NCBI GenBank assembly: GCA_014323545.1
Contig: CP058647.1
Location: 2,148,001 to 2,212,000, forward strand
Origin: Hyphobacterium sp. CCMP332
GTDB lineage: Bacteria; Bacteroidota; Bacteroidia; Cytophagales; CCMP332
Direction: 5' to 3'
DNA length: 64,000 bases
Shown piece by piece: positions 1 to 8,697 of the stretch. Both the position numbers and the translations under genes were made by a program. Position 1 is the stretch's first letter, and every line of letters starts with the position of its first letter. The notes beneath the pieces are model-generated. The model made no database searches. It was not told the DNA's origin and saw only the letters and a list, made by a program, of their open reading frames with translations.

Positions 1-629
1 ATTTGCATTTCAGAAATGACATTAAGGAACTGGCTTTTGTCGGAGTAGTGGATCTGTTTGAAAACAGGGGTACATTCCTAAAAAGACCTGTCTTGATTCC
101 ATATGCATTTTTAGGAATTGGAGTTTTTCATCACAATCCAAAAGCAAGAACTCCGGTGGATGAGGGTAATGAATGGGTGTCGCTTAAACCTTTGAATACC
201 GAAGAAAGAACTTATTCATTGATTCAACCTGTTATTCCGCTTGGCCTTGGTGTAAGGTATAAAATAAACAAAAATTTTGATGTCGCTTTTGAAATAGGCT
301 ATAGATATACATTTACCGATTATTTGGATGATGTGAGCGGGCCATATAAAGCACTGGCTAATTTTGATGATCCACTCGCCGCAATGATGTCAAACCGAAC
401 CGGGGAAGTTGCTTCGGCATTTACAGGAGAAACCAGAGACCCTGTTTATAATACAATTTACGGGGGTACAACCGATATCACCGTTGGCGATAAAACATTC
501 CAAATTGCTCAAGGTGTAGATGAAGGTGAAAAAAGAGGAAACTCTTCGGATAATGATATTTATATCGTTTACGGTTTCCATGTGACTTATATCCTCTATA
601 AAGGAATGAGATCTCCAAAATTCAGATAA
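1..629 (+). CDS. DUF6089 family outer-membrane barrel protein (5' truncated)
   Basis: The gene enters from the left edge of the window, so its start is missing; the reading frame is open from base 3 and ends with TAA at 627-629. The 208 visible residues carry hallmarks of the Bacteroidota DUF6089 family: a PYAFLGIGVFHHNP strand-turn segment, an IPLGLGVRYKI strand and the YRYTFTDYLDDVSG motif. Alternating hydrophobic beta-strands suggest an outer-membrane beta-barrel. Its exact role is unknown. Its place just upstream of a second DUF6089 gene, uppS and bamA fits a conserved Bacteroidota envelope cluster. Assignment to the family is fairly secure; function is not. Confidence 0.8.
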   Translation, partial: LHFRNDIKELAFVGVVDLFENRGTFLKRPVLIPYAFLGIGVFHHNPKARTPVDEGNEWVSLKPLNTEERTYSLIQPVIPLGLGVRYKINKNFDVAFEIGYRYTFTDYLDDVSGPYKALANFDDPLAAMMSNRTGEVASAFTGETRDPVYNTIYGGTTDITVGDKTFQIAQGVDEGEKRGNSSDNDIYIVYGFHVTYILYKGMRSPKFR

Positions 630-659
630 TAGCGGAGCAATAATTTCGTTAAGCCAGCA

Positions 660-1367
660 ATGCTGCAAAATTCATTTGATTTTTCAATCTTGAGAAAGTT
701 ATTGATAGTAACGCTTCTGTTATTCACCGCAAATTGTGCTTTGATGGCACAGTCGGGAGAAATAGGAATCGGAGTGGGCAGTACCAACTATCGCGGTGAA
801 ATATCACCGAAATACGATTTTTATTTTCAGCGGCCGGCGGGAATGCTATTTTACAGACATAATTTCAGCCCGATATTTTCATTGAGAGGATCTTTTATGG
901 TGGGGATGCTGTCTGCTACCAATCAGAGATACTCAGATGCCCTTTCTCAATTTCGTCCATTGAAATTTAATGCCACAGTTTATGAGGGGGCCTTAATGCC
1001 GGAATACAATTTTTTTAATTTTCGCGGGAAGAACAATATTCCAAAGGCTACTTTTTATTTTACTGCCGGCCTGGCATTTTACCGATATACTACATCCGCA
1101 CCTCAAATAGAGGCAGGTGGACCTCCTTCCTTCAGTATGGCAATACCCATGGGCTTTGGTATGAAAGCAATGCTGGGGGATCTGACAAATATTGGCCTGG
1201 AATTCGGTGCTAGAAAAACATTTGATGATTACTTCGATGGTGTCAGCGATACCTTTGGAAATGGTATTCAAAGGGGTTTTCGTTATGATTATGACTGGTA
1301 TTATTTTGCCGGGGTATCGATAAGTTATATCATTTATAAAATATCTTGTCCTTATTTCACCTATTAA
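660..1367 (+). CDS. DUF6089 family outer-membrane barrel protein
   Basis: A 235-residue secreted protein with a hydrophobic signal segment (about residues 12-31, ending near ALMAQS). It then shows the pattern seen in DUF6089 proteins: GEIGIGVGSTNYRGE at the mature N terminus, ARKTFDDYFDGVSD near residue 200, and amphipathic strands throughout. This is the second of two tandem DUF6089-like genes and is more diverged than the first (shorter loops). It lies 30 bp after its neighbour and 59 bp before uppS. Probably a small outer-membrane barrel tied to cell-envelope assembly by context; no biochemical role can be assigned. The ATG at 660 places the signal peptide slightly inside the N terminus, so a later start is possible. 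Confidence 0.75.
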   Translation: MLQNSFDFSILRKLLIVTLLLFTANCALMAQSGEIGIGVGSTNYRGEISPKYDFYFQRPAGMLFYRHNFSPIFSLRGSFMVGMLSATNQRYSDALSQFRPLKFNATVYEGALMPEYNFFNFRGKNNIPKATFYFTAGLAFYRYTTSAPQIEAGGPPSFSMAIPMGFGMKAMLGDLTNIGLEFGARKTFDDYFDGVSDTFGNGIQRGFRYDYDWYYFAGVSISYIIYKISCPYFTY

Positions 1368-1389
1368 TGGCATTTTGATGCTAATTCTT

Positions 1390-1397
1390 TAGCTTTG
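1390..1397 (+). promoter_or_regulatory. Candidate -7 promoter box before uppS
   Basis: TAGCTTTG matches the Bacteroidota -7 consensus TAnnTTTG and sits 29 bp upstream of the uppS ATG. No TTTG element lies at the usual ~20 bp further upstream (the nearest is 12 bp away), so this is only half a promoter. Confidence 0.35.
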
Positions 1398-1426
1398 CAA
1401 TCCATTTTGAAAATGCGTCTCTCCAT

Positions 1427-2167
1427 ATGGTCGAAAACTTGAAAGACCGCATATTATCAGACAATTTGCCTCAACACATTGCCGTTATCATGGATGGAAA
1501 TGGCCGTTGGGCGAAACAAAAAGGTGCGCAAAGAATCTTTGGACATAAAAACGCGATAAATGCGGTTAGAGATATTTCTGAAGGTTGTGCAGAGTTGGGA
1601 GTTAATTACCTTACTCTGTATGCATTTTCCACTGAGAATTGGGGACGGCCCAGATATGAAGTAGATGCATTAATGAATTTATTGGTTTCTACCATACGAT
1701 CGGAAACCAAAACACTGATGGAGAACAAAATTAAACTGAATACAATTGGCGATCTGGATCACTTACCAAAAAAATGTCTGAAAGAATTGAACGAAGCAAA
1801 AGAAATAACAAAAGACAATGACAATATGGTATTGACACTTGCGCTGAGTTATTCTGGCAGATGGGAAATACTGGAGGCTGTAAAATCTATGATAAAAGAC
1901 GGAATGAAACCAGAAGAGGTCAATGATGAATCGTTTAGGGCACATTTATTTGATCCTTCACTTCCCGATCCCGAATTACTTATAAGGACTAGTGGCGAAC
2001 TTAGGATAAGCAATTTCTTATTATGGCAACTGGCCTATTCTGAATTGTATTTTACTAATACACTATGGCCCGATTTTAGAAAGAAACACCTTTATGAGGC
2101 TTTGATAGAATATCAGCAAAGAGAAAGAAGGTTTGGTAAAACAAGTGAGCAGCTCAAGGCACATTAG
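1427..2167 (+). CDS. uppS: Isoprenyl transferase (undecaprenyl diphosphate synthase)
   Basis: Makes the C55 lipid carrier for peptidoglycan and other wall polymers by cis-condensation of isopentenyl diphosphate onto farnesyl diphosphate at the inner membrane face. The family signature HIAVIMDGNGRWAKQKG (residues ~17-33) holds the catalytic Asp of the Z-prenyltransferases, and the TLYAFSTENWGRP segment and C-terminal LLIRTSGELRISNFLLWQ give the substrate-binding Arg and Glu residues. The length (246 aa) is normal. It is followed after 4 bp by bamA, the standard Bacteroidota arrangement, so lipid-carrier synthesis and outer-membrane assembly are probably co-transcribed. Confidence 0.95.
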   Translation: MVENLKDRILSDNLPQHIAVIMDGNGRWAKQKGAQRIFGHKNAINAVRDISEGCAELGVNYLTLYAFSTENWGRPRYEVDALMNLLVSTIRSETKTLMENKIKLNTIGDLDHLPKKCLKELNEAKEITKDNDNMVLTLALSYSGRWEILEAVKSMIKDGMKPEEVNDESFRAHLFDPSLPDPELLIRTSGELRISNFLLWQLAYSELYFTNTLWPDFRKKHLYEALIEYQQRERRFGKTSEQLKAH

Positions 2168-2171
2168 AGAT

Positions 2172-4871
2172 ATGCGCAGATCAATTCTTCTAATTACTAT
2201 ACTATTTATTTACTCTATTTCCTGGGCTCAAATTCGATTGGGAGAAAGAAAGGCATTTGATATTTCATATTCCAATCCGGTTGAATATGAAATCGGCGGT
2301 ATAGAAGTAACCGGTGTTTCCAATTTGGATGAAACCTCTCTTATTTCTGTATCAGGGCTAAAGGTTGGAGATAAAATTAACATTCCGGGAGATGAAATTA
2401 GCGGTGCAATCAGAAAACTCTGGAAACAGGGTATTCTCGGCGATGTGAAAATATTGGTGACCAAAGTTGAGGGCAATTTCGTATTTCTTGAAATTCGGCT
2501 TAGCGAAAGACCAAGACTTTCCAAGTTTGGTTTTAGAGAAAAGAAAAAAGGAAAAATTGAAAACCTCAAAAAAGGAGAAGCCGATGAACTGAAAGAAAAA
2601 CTCAATTTGATTAGAGGAAGAATTATAACCGACGCTATCAAGAAAAACTCAGAACGAAAAATCAGAAATTACTATATCGACAAGGGATTTCTGAATGTGG
2701 ACATAAGCAGTAATATCGAAGAGGACCCTATATTAAAAAACAGCGTTGTTCTGAATTTCATAATCGAGAAAAAGGAAAAGGTAAAAATTAAAGAAATCGT
2801 TTTTGAAGGAAACGAAGCAGCTAAAGATTCCAAGTTGAGGAAAAAAATGAAGGGGAATCATGAAAAGGTCAGAATAAGCCTTGGTAAAAATATCAATCGT
2901 GATCTTCTCAAATTGGACAAAATCACATTCAGGACATTATTTAAGAGAGCAAAAGAACTGGAACCTGAGGATTTCCAATATTACATTACTTCTAATCTTA
3001 AGCTTAATTTTTTCAACAATGCCAAATTCAGCAAAGGTGCATTGGAAGAGGATAAAGAAAACATTATTTCCTATTATAATTCACTAGGTTATCGGGATGC
3101 GGAAATCGTCACTGATACTGTTTTTCAATTAAATCCTGAAGAACTTAAAATCCGAATGACGGTGGATGAAGGCAATAAGTATTACTTCAGAAATATTGAG
3201 TGGAGCGGTAATTATATTCATACTGAAGAAGAATTGTCGGCGATTCTCAATGTTAACAAGGGAGATATTTACGATCGTGAGGAGTTGAGCAGAAGATTAA
3301 ATTTCAATCCAAATGGTTTTGACGTCACCTCCCTCTACATGGATGATGGCTATTTGTTTTTCAGCGTTCAACCCATTGAGACAAGAATAATTGGCGATTC
3401 GGTGGATATGGAAATGCGAATTTACGAAGGGGAGCAGGCCACCATCAACGAAATTATAATCAGAGGAAATACCGTAACATCAGACGATGTAATCAGAAGA
3501 GAAATACGAACCTATCCTGGCTATAAATTCAGTCGAAGAGATGTCATCAGAACACAGACCTTTCTAGCTCAGTTGGGATATTTTGACCCAGAAAAAATTG
3601 GAATTAATCCTATGCCTAATCCTATAGATGGTACTGTTGATATTGAATATGTAGTAGAAGAACGGCCGAGTAATCAAATAGAATTATCCGGAGGATGGGG
3701 AGGTGCATTTGGGTTTGTTGGAAGCCTTGGATTGGTGATCAATAATTTCTCAACAAAGAAAATGCTTAAACTGAGCGAATGGAGTCCGCTTCCTAGTGGT
3801 GACGGCCAAAGGCTTTCACTCAGGGCTCAGGCCAATGGCAGAAGATTTCAAACTTACAGTTTGTCATTTACAGAGCCCTGGTTGGGTGGAAGAAAACCTC
3901 ATTCATTAACCGTGAGTTTTACACATTCGAGGCAAAACCTTATCAGCACATTTACCAATGAAAAATTTGGTCATTTCTACATCTCAGGAGTTACACTTGG
4001 TTTGGGCCGCCGTTTGACTTGGCCGGATGACTATTTTGTTTTGAATAATACTGCATCTTTATTATTCTATGATTTGAACAATTTTGGAGTAGGAGGAAAT
4101 CTTAATCTCGACGGAATTGCCAGAAACTTCTCTTTGATAAATACTATCTCAAGAAATTCTGTTGATAACCCAACCTATCCAAGAACGGGCTCTCAGGTTT
4201 CATTAAGTATGATTCTAACGCCTCCTTATTCGTTGTTCAGAGATAACAACAATTTTGAAACTGATGCTGAAAGGTTTAGATGGATAGAATATCACAAATG
4301 GATGATTGACAACTCATGGTACATGAGTTTAGTAGGTAATCTTGTTTTGAACGGTAGAATGCATTTTGGATTTGTCGGCTCTTATAACAAAGACATAGGT
4401 GTTACTCCATTCGAACGATTTACCCTTGGTGGATCGGGCTTGACCGGGTTTAATCCTCTATTGGGAACAGAGGTTATCGGTTTGAGAGGTTATGAAGATG
4501 CCTCACTAAATCCATATTTGTTAGGAGAAAATGTGAGCAATACATCATTTGATCAGCTTACACCCAGTCAACTGGCAACTCCGGGCCTTGCGTTTACTAA
4601 ATACGTAATGGAATTGAGATATCCTTTATCATTGAATCCATCTGCTACTATATATTTACAGACGTTTTTTGAGGCGGGAAATAACTTTGCCTATTTTGAA
4701 GACTTCAACCCCTTTGACTTGTATCGCTCGGTTGGTGTGGGAGCGAGGATTTTCATGCCGGCATTTGGATTAATAGGTGTGGACTATGGTTACGGGCTGG
4801 ATCCGGTACCGGGAAGACAGGGAGTAAACGGTTCTCAATTTCATTTTTCTATAGGGCAACAGATACGATAA
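2172..4871 (+). CDS. bamA: Outer membrane protein assembly factor BamA (Omp85)
   Basis: Core of the machine that inserts beta-barrels into the outer membrane. The protein has a signal peptide (ends near SISWAQ), POTRA-type repeats across roughly residues 40-480 (IEVTGVSNLDETSL, IVFEGNEAAKDSKLRKK, INEIIIRGNTVTSDDVIRRE) and a C-terminal barrel with the Omp85 motif SFTEPWLGG near residue 565. One POTRA unit carries a long Lys-rich insertion (about residues 225-300) of the kind seen in Bacteroidota BamA. I chose the ATG at 2172 (MRRSILL), which gives a clean signal peptide 4 bp after uppS; an in-frame TTG at 2133 would overlap uppS and add 13 residues with no signal character. Two OmpH/Skp genes follow. 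Confidence 0.95.
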   Translation: MRRSILLITILFIYSISWAQIRLGERKAFDISYSNPVEYEIGGIEVTGVSNLDETSLISVSGLKVGDKINIPGDEISGAIRKLWKQGILGDVKILVTKVEGNFVFLEIRLSERPRLSKFGFREKKKGKIENLKKGEADELKEKLNLIRGRIITDAIKKNSERKIRNYYIDKGFLNVDISSNIEEDPILKNSVVLNFIIEKKEKVKIKEIVFEGNEAAKDSKLRKKMKGNHEKVRISLGKNINRDLLKLDKITFRTLFKRAKELEPEDFQYYITSNLKLNFFNNAKFSKGALEEDKENIISYYNSLGYRDAEIVTDTVFQLNPEELKIRMTVDEGNKYYFRNIEWSGNYIHTEEELSAILNVNKGDIYDREELSRRLNFNPNGFDVTSLYMDDGYLFFSVQPIETRIIGDSVDMEMRIYEGEQATINEIIIRGNTVTSDDVIRREIRTYPGYKFSRRDVIRTQTFLAQLGYFDPEKIGINPMPNPIDGTVDIEYVVEERPSNQIELSGGWGGAFGFVGSLGLVINNFSTKKMLKLSEWSPLPSGDGQRLSLRAQANGRRFQTYSLSFTEPWLGGRKPHSLTVSFTHSRQNLISTFTNEKFGHFYISGVTLGLGRRLTWPDDYFVLNNTASLLFYDLNNFGVGGNLNLDGIARNFSLINTISRNSVDNPTYPRTGSQVSLSMILTPPYSLFRDNNNFETDAERFRWIEYHKWMIDNSWYMSLVGNLVLNGRMHFGFVGSYNKDIGVTPFERFTLGGSGLTGFNPLLGTEVIGLRGYEDASLNPYLLGENVSNTSFDQLTPSQLATPGLAFTKYVMELRYPLSLNPSATIYLQTFFEAGNNFAYFEDFNPFDLYRSVGVGARIFMPAFGLIGVDYGYGLDPVPGRQGVNGSQFHFSIGQQIR

Positions 4872-4881
4872 TACATCTCTT

Positions 4882-5415
4882 ATGAAAAAGATCGCATTAT
4901 TTTTATTTTTGGCACCCATTTTGTCGTATGATTTGAGCGCACAGCGTTTTGGCTATGTAGATGCGAATTTTATTCTGACACAGATGCCTGATTATAAAAA
5001 GGCGGAAGAAGAAGTTAATTCGCTCTCCAAAGCATGGCAGGATGAGATTTCAAAAATGAAATCAGAGATTCAGTCCATGTACGATGAGCTAAAAGCTGAA
5101 GAAGTGTTGTTGACAAAGGAAATGGTTGATGAAAGGAAAAATAAAATCAAAGCAAAAGAAGAGGCTTTGAAAGAATATCAGCAAAAAACTTTTGGCTACG
5201 ATGGGCTCTTGTTTTTAAAAAGACAGGAGTTGATACAGCCGGTGCAGGACAAGATATATGAGGCAATAGAAGAAATTTCCAGACAAAAAAAGCTTCATAT
5301 AATGTTTGACAAATCAGGTGATCTGGTGATGTTATATACAGATCCGCGATATGATTATACTGATTTTGTTCTGGAAGAACTCGGATTGAAAGAACCCGAA
5401 GAATTGGAAGAGTAA
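4882..5415 (+). CDS. OmpH/Skp family periplasmic chaperone (copy 1)
   Basis: A 177-residue secreted protein (signal peptide ends near YDLSAQ) of the OmpH/Skp family, which holds unfolded barrel proteins in the periplasm and hands them to BamA. Visible marks: FGYVDANFILTQMPDYKKAE at the mature N terminus, a long Lys/Glu-rich coiled coil (about residues 45-105), and the C-terminal strand KLHIMFDKSGDLVMLYTDP. The protein ends in an acidic EEPEELEE-like tail. It starts 10 bp after bamA and is followed 19 bp later by a paralogue, so the three genes form one operon. Confidence 0.9.
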   Translation: MKKIALFLFLAPILSYDLSAQRFGYVDANFILTQMPDYKKAEEEVNSLSKAWQDEISKMKSEIQSMYDELKAEEVLLTKEMVDERKNKIKAKEEALKEYQQKTFGYDGLLFLKRQELIQPVQDKIYEAIEEISRQKKLHIMFDKSGDLVMLYTDPRYDYTDFVLEELGLKEPEELEE

Positions 5416-5434
5416 AAAACGAAAAATTATAAAA

Positions 5435-5962
5435 ATGAAAAAAATATATCTCATACTATTGACCGTCGCTCTTTTTGGGAGCCAGAATGTTTTTGCACAG
5501 AATCTCAAAATAGGATATGCCAGTCCTAATTATATTTTGGCAAGCATGCCTCAAAGCAAGCAAATTGAATCGCAGCTTGATACCTATGGCAAACAATTGG
5601 AAAATCAATTGGACAATAAGATTAAGGAGTTTGAAGGCAAGTATCAGGCTTATGAGGCAGGTAAATCTACGATGACTGAACTTATCAGAGCTGATAAGGA
5701 GCAGGAGCTTCAAATGATGAATAAATCGATCCAGGATTTTCAGAAAAAAGCCCAGGATGATTTGCAGAAAAAAGAGAATGAGTTGCTTGCACCACTTGTA
5801 GATAAAGTCAACAATGCCATCAATCAGGTGGCTGCCGAAAAAGGATATACCTATATTTTTAGCAGTGATGCAGCATTGGGAGCTTCATTCATTCTACATG
5901 CACCGGAGGGAGATGATGTCTCCGACCTGGTTTTGGCAAAACTCGGAGTTACAAAAAAATAA
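5435..5962 (+). CDS. OmpH/Skp family periplasmic chaperone (copy 2)
   Basis: Paralogue of the preceding gene: signal peptide ending at NVFAQ, then LKIGYASPNYILASMPQSKQ, a Gln/Lys-rich coiled coil (residues ~45-120) and the C-terminal segment KGYTYIFSSDAALG. Two tandem Skp-like genes after bamA are usual in Bacteroidota, where the two copies differ in the coiled-coil tip and may take different clients (inference). An intrinsic terminator lies 8 bp after its stop, marking the end of the uppS-bamA-ompH operon. Confidence 0.9.
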   Translation: MKKIYLILLTVALFGSQNVFAQNLKIGYASPNYILASMPQSKQIESQLDTYGKQLENQLDNKIKEFEGKYQAYEAGKSTMTELIRADKEQELQMMNKSIQDFQKKAQDDLQKKENELLAPLVDKVNNAINQVAAEKGYTYIFSSDAALGASFILHAPEGDDVSDLVLAKLGVTKK

Positions 5963-5970
5963 TTTAATTA

Positions 5971-5992
5971 GCCTCCACACGGAGGCTTTTTT
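5971..5992 (+). terminator. Intrinsic terminator after the bamA operon
   Basis: A perfect 6-bp GC stem (GCCTCC / GGAGGC) with an ACAC loop is followed by six T. It ends three bases before the TTG start of the next gene, so its right arm GGAGG also lies where a ribosome binding site would be. Confidence 0.85.
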
Positions 5993-5995
5993 GTT

Positions 5996-6862
5996 TTGAA
6001 GCAGAAAATAAATCATATCCTGGTAATAGCTCCTGCGGGCAGAATAGATATGCAAGAACTGCAAAAGGGGATAGAATTGCTTCGAAATGCCGGATATAAA
6101 GTTGAAACCGGTGAAAATGTAAATAAAATTCATGGGCCTTTTGCAGGGAGAGATGCTGAGCGCCTGGCAGATCTTCAATGGGCTTTGGACCATCCTGAGG
6201 CAGATGCCATTTGGATGGCCAGGGGTGGATATGGTATTACCAGAATTATTGATAACATTCAAACAAAGGGCTTTTTTTCCAAACCCAAAGTGATATTGGG
6301 TTTTAGCGATATTACAGCACTGTTTCTTGACAGCAGATTTGAAAAGTTTCCTCTTATCCATTCCTCGATGATAGAATCCATGACTAAGGATGAACTTCTG
6401 ATGTTGAAGGATTTGCTAAATAAAAAACAGCAGACTTTGAATTGTAAGTCAAACCGGGAACAATCGTCCTTAAGGGGAGACATTACAGGCGGTAATCTGA
6501 GTTTAATCGTAAATCAACTGGGTATTGTGAATCCGGAATTCTTCAAGAATAAGATTCTTTTTCTTGAGGAAATAGCAGAATACGATTATAAAATCGATCG
6601 TATGATGGTGCAGTTAAAAAGGGCAGGGGTTTTTAATAACATCAAGGCTTTGTTGTTGGGCGCTTTTAGTGAAACCATTAAAGGCCGTTTTCCCATATCC
6701 GGCGTTTATGAATCAATTGTGGAAGAAGCAAAAATTTACGAATTGCCCTGCTTTTACAATTTACCGAGTGGGCACATTCATCCCAACCATCCATTGATTT
6801 TTAATTTACAAACAGAGCTTCAATTCACTTCGGGAGAATTAAACATAAAATATCTGTTCTAA
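5996..6862 (+). CDS. LD-carboxypeptidase (peptidase S66 family)
   Basis: Cytoplasmic serine peptidase of the S66 (LdcA) family, which removes the terminal D-Ala from recycled murein tetrapeptides. The parts of the Ser-Glu-His triad are visible: GFSDITALFL (Ser near residue 103), FLEEIAEYDYKIDRMM (Glu), and LPSGHIHPNHPL (His near residue 264); GGYGIT near residue 76 is the other conserved loop. The start must be the TTG at 5996 because a stop lies upstream in frame at 5969 and the family N terminus (ILVIAPAGRID) begins soon after. Glutamate racemase is the more usual gene at this position in the phylum, so this is a related but different wall enzyme. Confidence 0.9.
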   Translation: MKQKINHILVIAPAGRIDMQELQKGIELLRNAGYKVETGENVNKIHGPFAGRDAERLADLQWALDHPEADAIWMARGGYGITRIIDNIQTKGFFSKPKVILGFSDITALFLDSRFEKFPLIHSSMIESMTKDELLMLKDLLNKKQQTLNCKSNREQSSLRGDITGGNLSLIVNQLGIVNPEFFKNKILFLEEIAEYDYKIDRMMVQLKRAGVFNNIKALLLGAFSETIKGRFPISGVYESIVEEAKIYELPCFYNLPSGHIHPNHPLIFNLQTELQFTSGELNIKYLF

Positions 6863-6868
6863 AGGGTA

Positions 6869-6900
6869 TTTGATTTCTGCTTATTATTTATGTATTTTTG
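6869..6900 (+). promoter_or_regulatory. Bacteroidota promoter of rimP-nusA-infB
   Basis: TTTG (6869-6872), a 20-bp spacer and TATTTTTG (6893-6900) match the -33/-7 consensus TTTG-N19-21-TAnnTTTG in sequence and spacing. Transcription should start near 6906, only ~40 bases before the rimP ATG and just before the 6916-6944 hairpin. Confidence 0.7.
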
Positions 6901-6915
6901 CGGTGTTAAATTAAG

Positions 6916-6944
6916 AGAGGGGACTTCGTGAGTCCCCTCTTTTT
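6916..6944 (+). terminator. Terminator-like leader hairpin directly before rimP
   Basis: AGAGGGGACT (6916-6925) and AGTCCCCTCT (6931-6940) form a perfect 10-bp stem with loop TCGTG, followed by five T (from 6940 on). It lies downstream of the predicted rimP start site and 7 bases before the ATG, so nearly the whole 5' leader is this hairpin. It could end upstream read-through, attenuate the operon, or fold away the start codon. Confidence 0.8.
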
Positions 6945-6947
6945 ATT

Positions 6948-7412
6948 ATGATGCAACTTTCAGAAGAACAAATAAAGAAATGGGTGGAGGAGTTAATCGC
7001 AGATCCTTCTTTGTTTGTTGTTGAAATTGAAATCAAAGGAGATAAGGATGGTAAAAAAAAGATTGCCATATATCTCGACGGGGACAAAGGAATAAGTATT
7101 GATGCTTGCAGTAAGATTTCAAAAAAACTGGGAGCAAAAATGGAAGAAGAAGATTCCGCCATGCTGCAATACAATTTGGAAGTTTCATCATTTGGTGTTG
7201 GCAAGCCTTTAAAAATGCTGCGGCAATACAAAAATAACATAGGAAGAAAAGTTAGGATTGATCTTGGGGAAGGCAAATCTCAGGAGGGAATTCTAAAAGA
7301 AGTAAGCGATAATGCTTTGGTTTTGGAAAAGAAAAAGAAAAAAGATGTTCAAAGTTTAAATTTTGAACTGGATAAAATAAACAGCATACAAGTATTAGTA
7401 TCTTTTAAATAA
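6948..7412 (+). CDS. rimP: Ribosome maturation factor RimP
   Basis: Helps assemble the 30S ribosomal subunit. At 154 residues it has the normal two-domain layout: an alpha/beta N domain (WVEELIADPSLFVVEIEIKG, KIAIYLDGDKGISIDACSKISKKL) and the family motif YNLEVSSFGVGKPLK around residue 85, followed by an SH3-like C domain ending in a Lys-rich stretch and INSIQVLVSFK. Two ATGs lie in tandem at 6948 and 6951; either may be used. First gene of a rimP-nusA-infB operon conserved across bacteria, 5 bp before nusA. Confidence 0.93.
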   Translation: MMQLSEEQIKKWVEELIADPSLFVVEIEIKGDKDGKKKIAIYLDGDKGISIDACSKISKKLGAKMEEEDSAMLQYNLEVSSFGVGKPLKMLRQYKNNIGRKVRIDLGEGKSQEGILKEVSDNALVLEKKKKKDVQSLNFELDKINSIQVLVSFK

Positions 7413-7417
7413 ATAAA

Positions 7418-8659
7418 ATGGACAGCGCAACATTAATTGAGTCGTTTCAGGAATTTGCAAAATTCAAAAACATTGACCGTCCTACAATGATCCACATTTT
7501 GGAGGATGTCTTTAAAACACTCGTTAGAAAAAAGTATGGTTCAGATGATAATTTTGACGTTATCATTAATACCGATAAGGGTGACCTTGAAATCTGGCAT
7601 TACAGAGAAGTTGTAGCGGATGATGCTGAAGACATTGATTTAAACATTCAAATTCCATTGTCCGACGCTAAAAAAATAGAAGAAGATTTTGAAGTGGGAG
7701 AAGAAGTTGCAGAAGAAGTAAAATTCGAAGATTTCGGACGCCGTTTGGTGCTCACCGCACGCCAGACATTAATGCAAAGAATAAAAGATCTTGAAAAAGA
7801 CATTTTGTACCAGAAATACAAAGAGCAGGTAGGAGAGATTGTTACCGGTGAAGTATATCAGGTGCTTCCCAAAGAAATTTTAATGGTAGATGGCGAAGGA
7901 AATGAGTTGGTTGTAAAAAGAAGCGAGCAGATACCAAAAGACAGATTTAGAAAAGGTGATACCATCAGGGCGATTGTCGATAGAGTTGAAATGCTAAATG
8001 GCAATCCGAGAATTTTGCTTTCAAGAACGTCACCAAAATTTCTTGAAAGATTATTTGAAAACGAAGTGCCGGAAGTTTACGATGGCCTGATTCAAATCAA
8101 AAAGGTAGTTAGGGAACCGGGCGAAAGAGCGAAAGTGACTGTGGAGTCTTTTGATGACAGAGTTGATCCGGTTGGTGCATGTGTCGGTATGAAAGGTTCA
8201 AGAATTCACAGTATTGTTAGAGAGCTCGATAATGAAAATATCGATGTCATCAATCATACTGAAAACAAAGAACTTCTGATTCAACGTGCCCTGAGTCCGG
8301 CAAAAATTTCTACCATAAAAATGGATCCGGATGAAGACAGGGTTTCTGTATTTCTCAAACCCGATCAGGTTTCATTGGCAATTGGCAAAGGCGGTCTAAA
8401 CATTAAGCTGGCAAGTAAATTGGTCGGATTGGAAATCGACGTTTTCAGAGAAATCCTTGAAGGCGAAGAAGACGATGTGGACTTGATGGAATTTACAGAT
8501 GAAATTGAAGATTGGATCATCGAAGAATTAAGAAAAATAGGTTTAGATACGGCTAAAAGCGTATTGAAAACAGGAAAAGAAGACCTGCTTAGAAGAACAG
8601 ATTTAGAGGAAGAAACCATTGATGATGTAATCCAAATACTAAGTCAGGAATTTGAGTAA
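7418..8659 (+). CDS. nusA: Transcription termination/antitermination factor NusA
   Basis: Binds RNA polymerase and nascent RNA to control pausing, termination and antitermination. The 413 residues show the N domain (LIESFQEFAKFKNIDRPTM), an S1 domain (about 133-200, GEIVTGEVYQVLPKEILMV), the linker ERAKVTVESFDDRVDPVGACVG (read as two conserved blocks), and two KH domains with the GMKGSRIHSIVRELDNENID and AIGKGGLNIKLASKLVGLEI motifs. The C terminus has one helix-hairpin-helix-like acidic tail and lacks the longer repeats of E. coli NusA, as is normal for Bacteroidota. Sits between rimP and infB. Confidence 0.95.
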   Translation: MDSATLIESFQEFAKFKNIDRPTMIHILEDVFKTLVRKKYGSDDNFDVIINTDKGDLEIWHYREVVADDAEDIDLNIQIPLSDAKKIEEDFEVGEEVAEEVKFEDFGRRLVLTARQTLMQRIKDLEKDILYQKYKEQVGEIVTGEVYQVLPKEILMVDGEGNELVVKRSEQIPKDRFRKGDTIRAIVDRVEMLNGNPRILLSRTSPKFLERLFENEVPEVYDGLIQIKKVVREPGERAKVTVESFDDRVDPVGACVGMKGSRIHSIVRELDNENIDVINHTENKELLIQRALSPAKISTIKMDPDEDRVSVFLKPDQVSLAIGKGGLNIKLASKLVGLEIDVFREILEGEEDDVDLMEFTDEIEDWIIEELRKIGLDTAKSVLKTGKEDLLRRTDLEEETIDDVIQILSQEFE

Positions 8660-8697
8660 AATTTTTTATAGAATAGAAAAAACGGGATATTTGGCCT

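Noticed and set aside
2133-2171. Earlier TTG start for bamA
   Set aside because: Overlaps uppS, adds a polar segment before the signal peptide; ATG at 2172 is cleaner.
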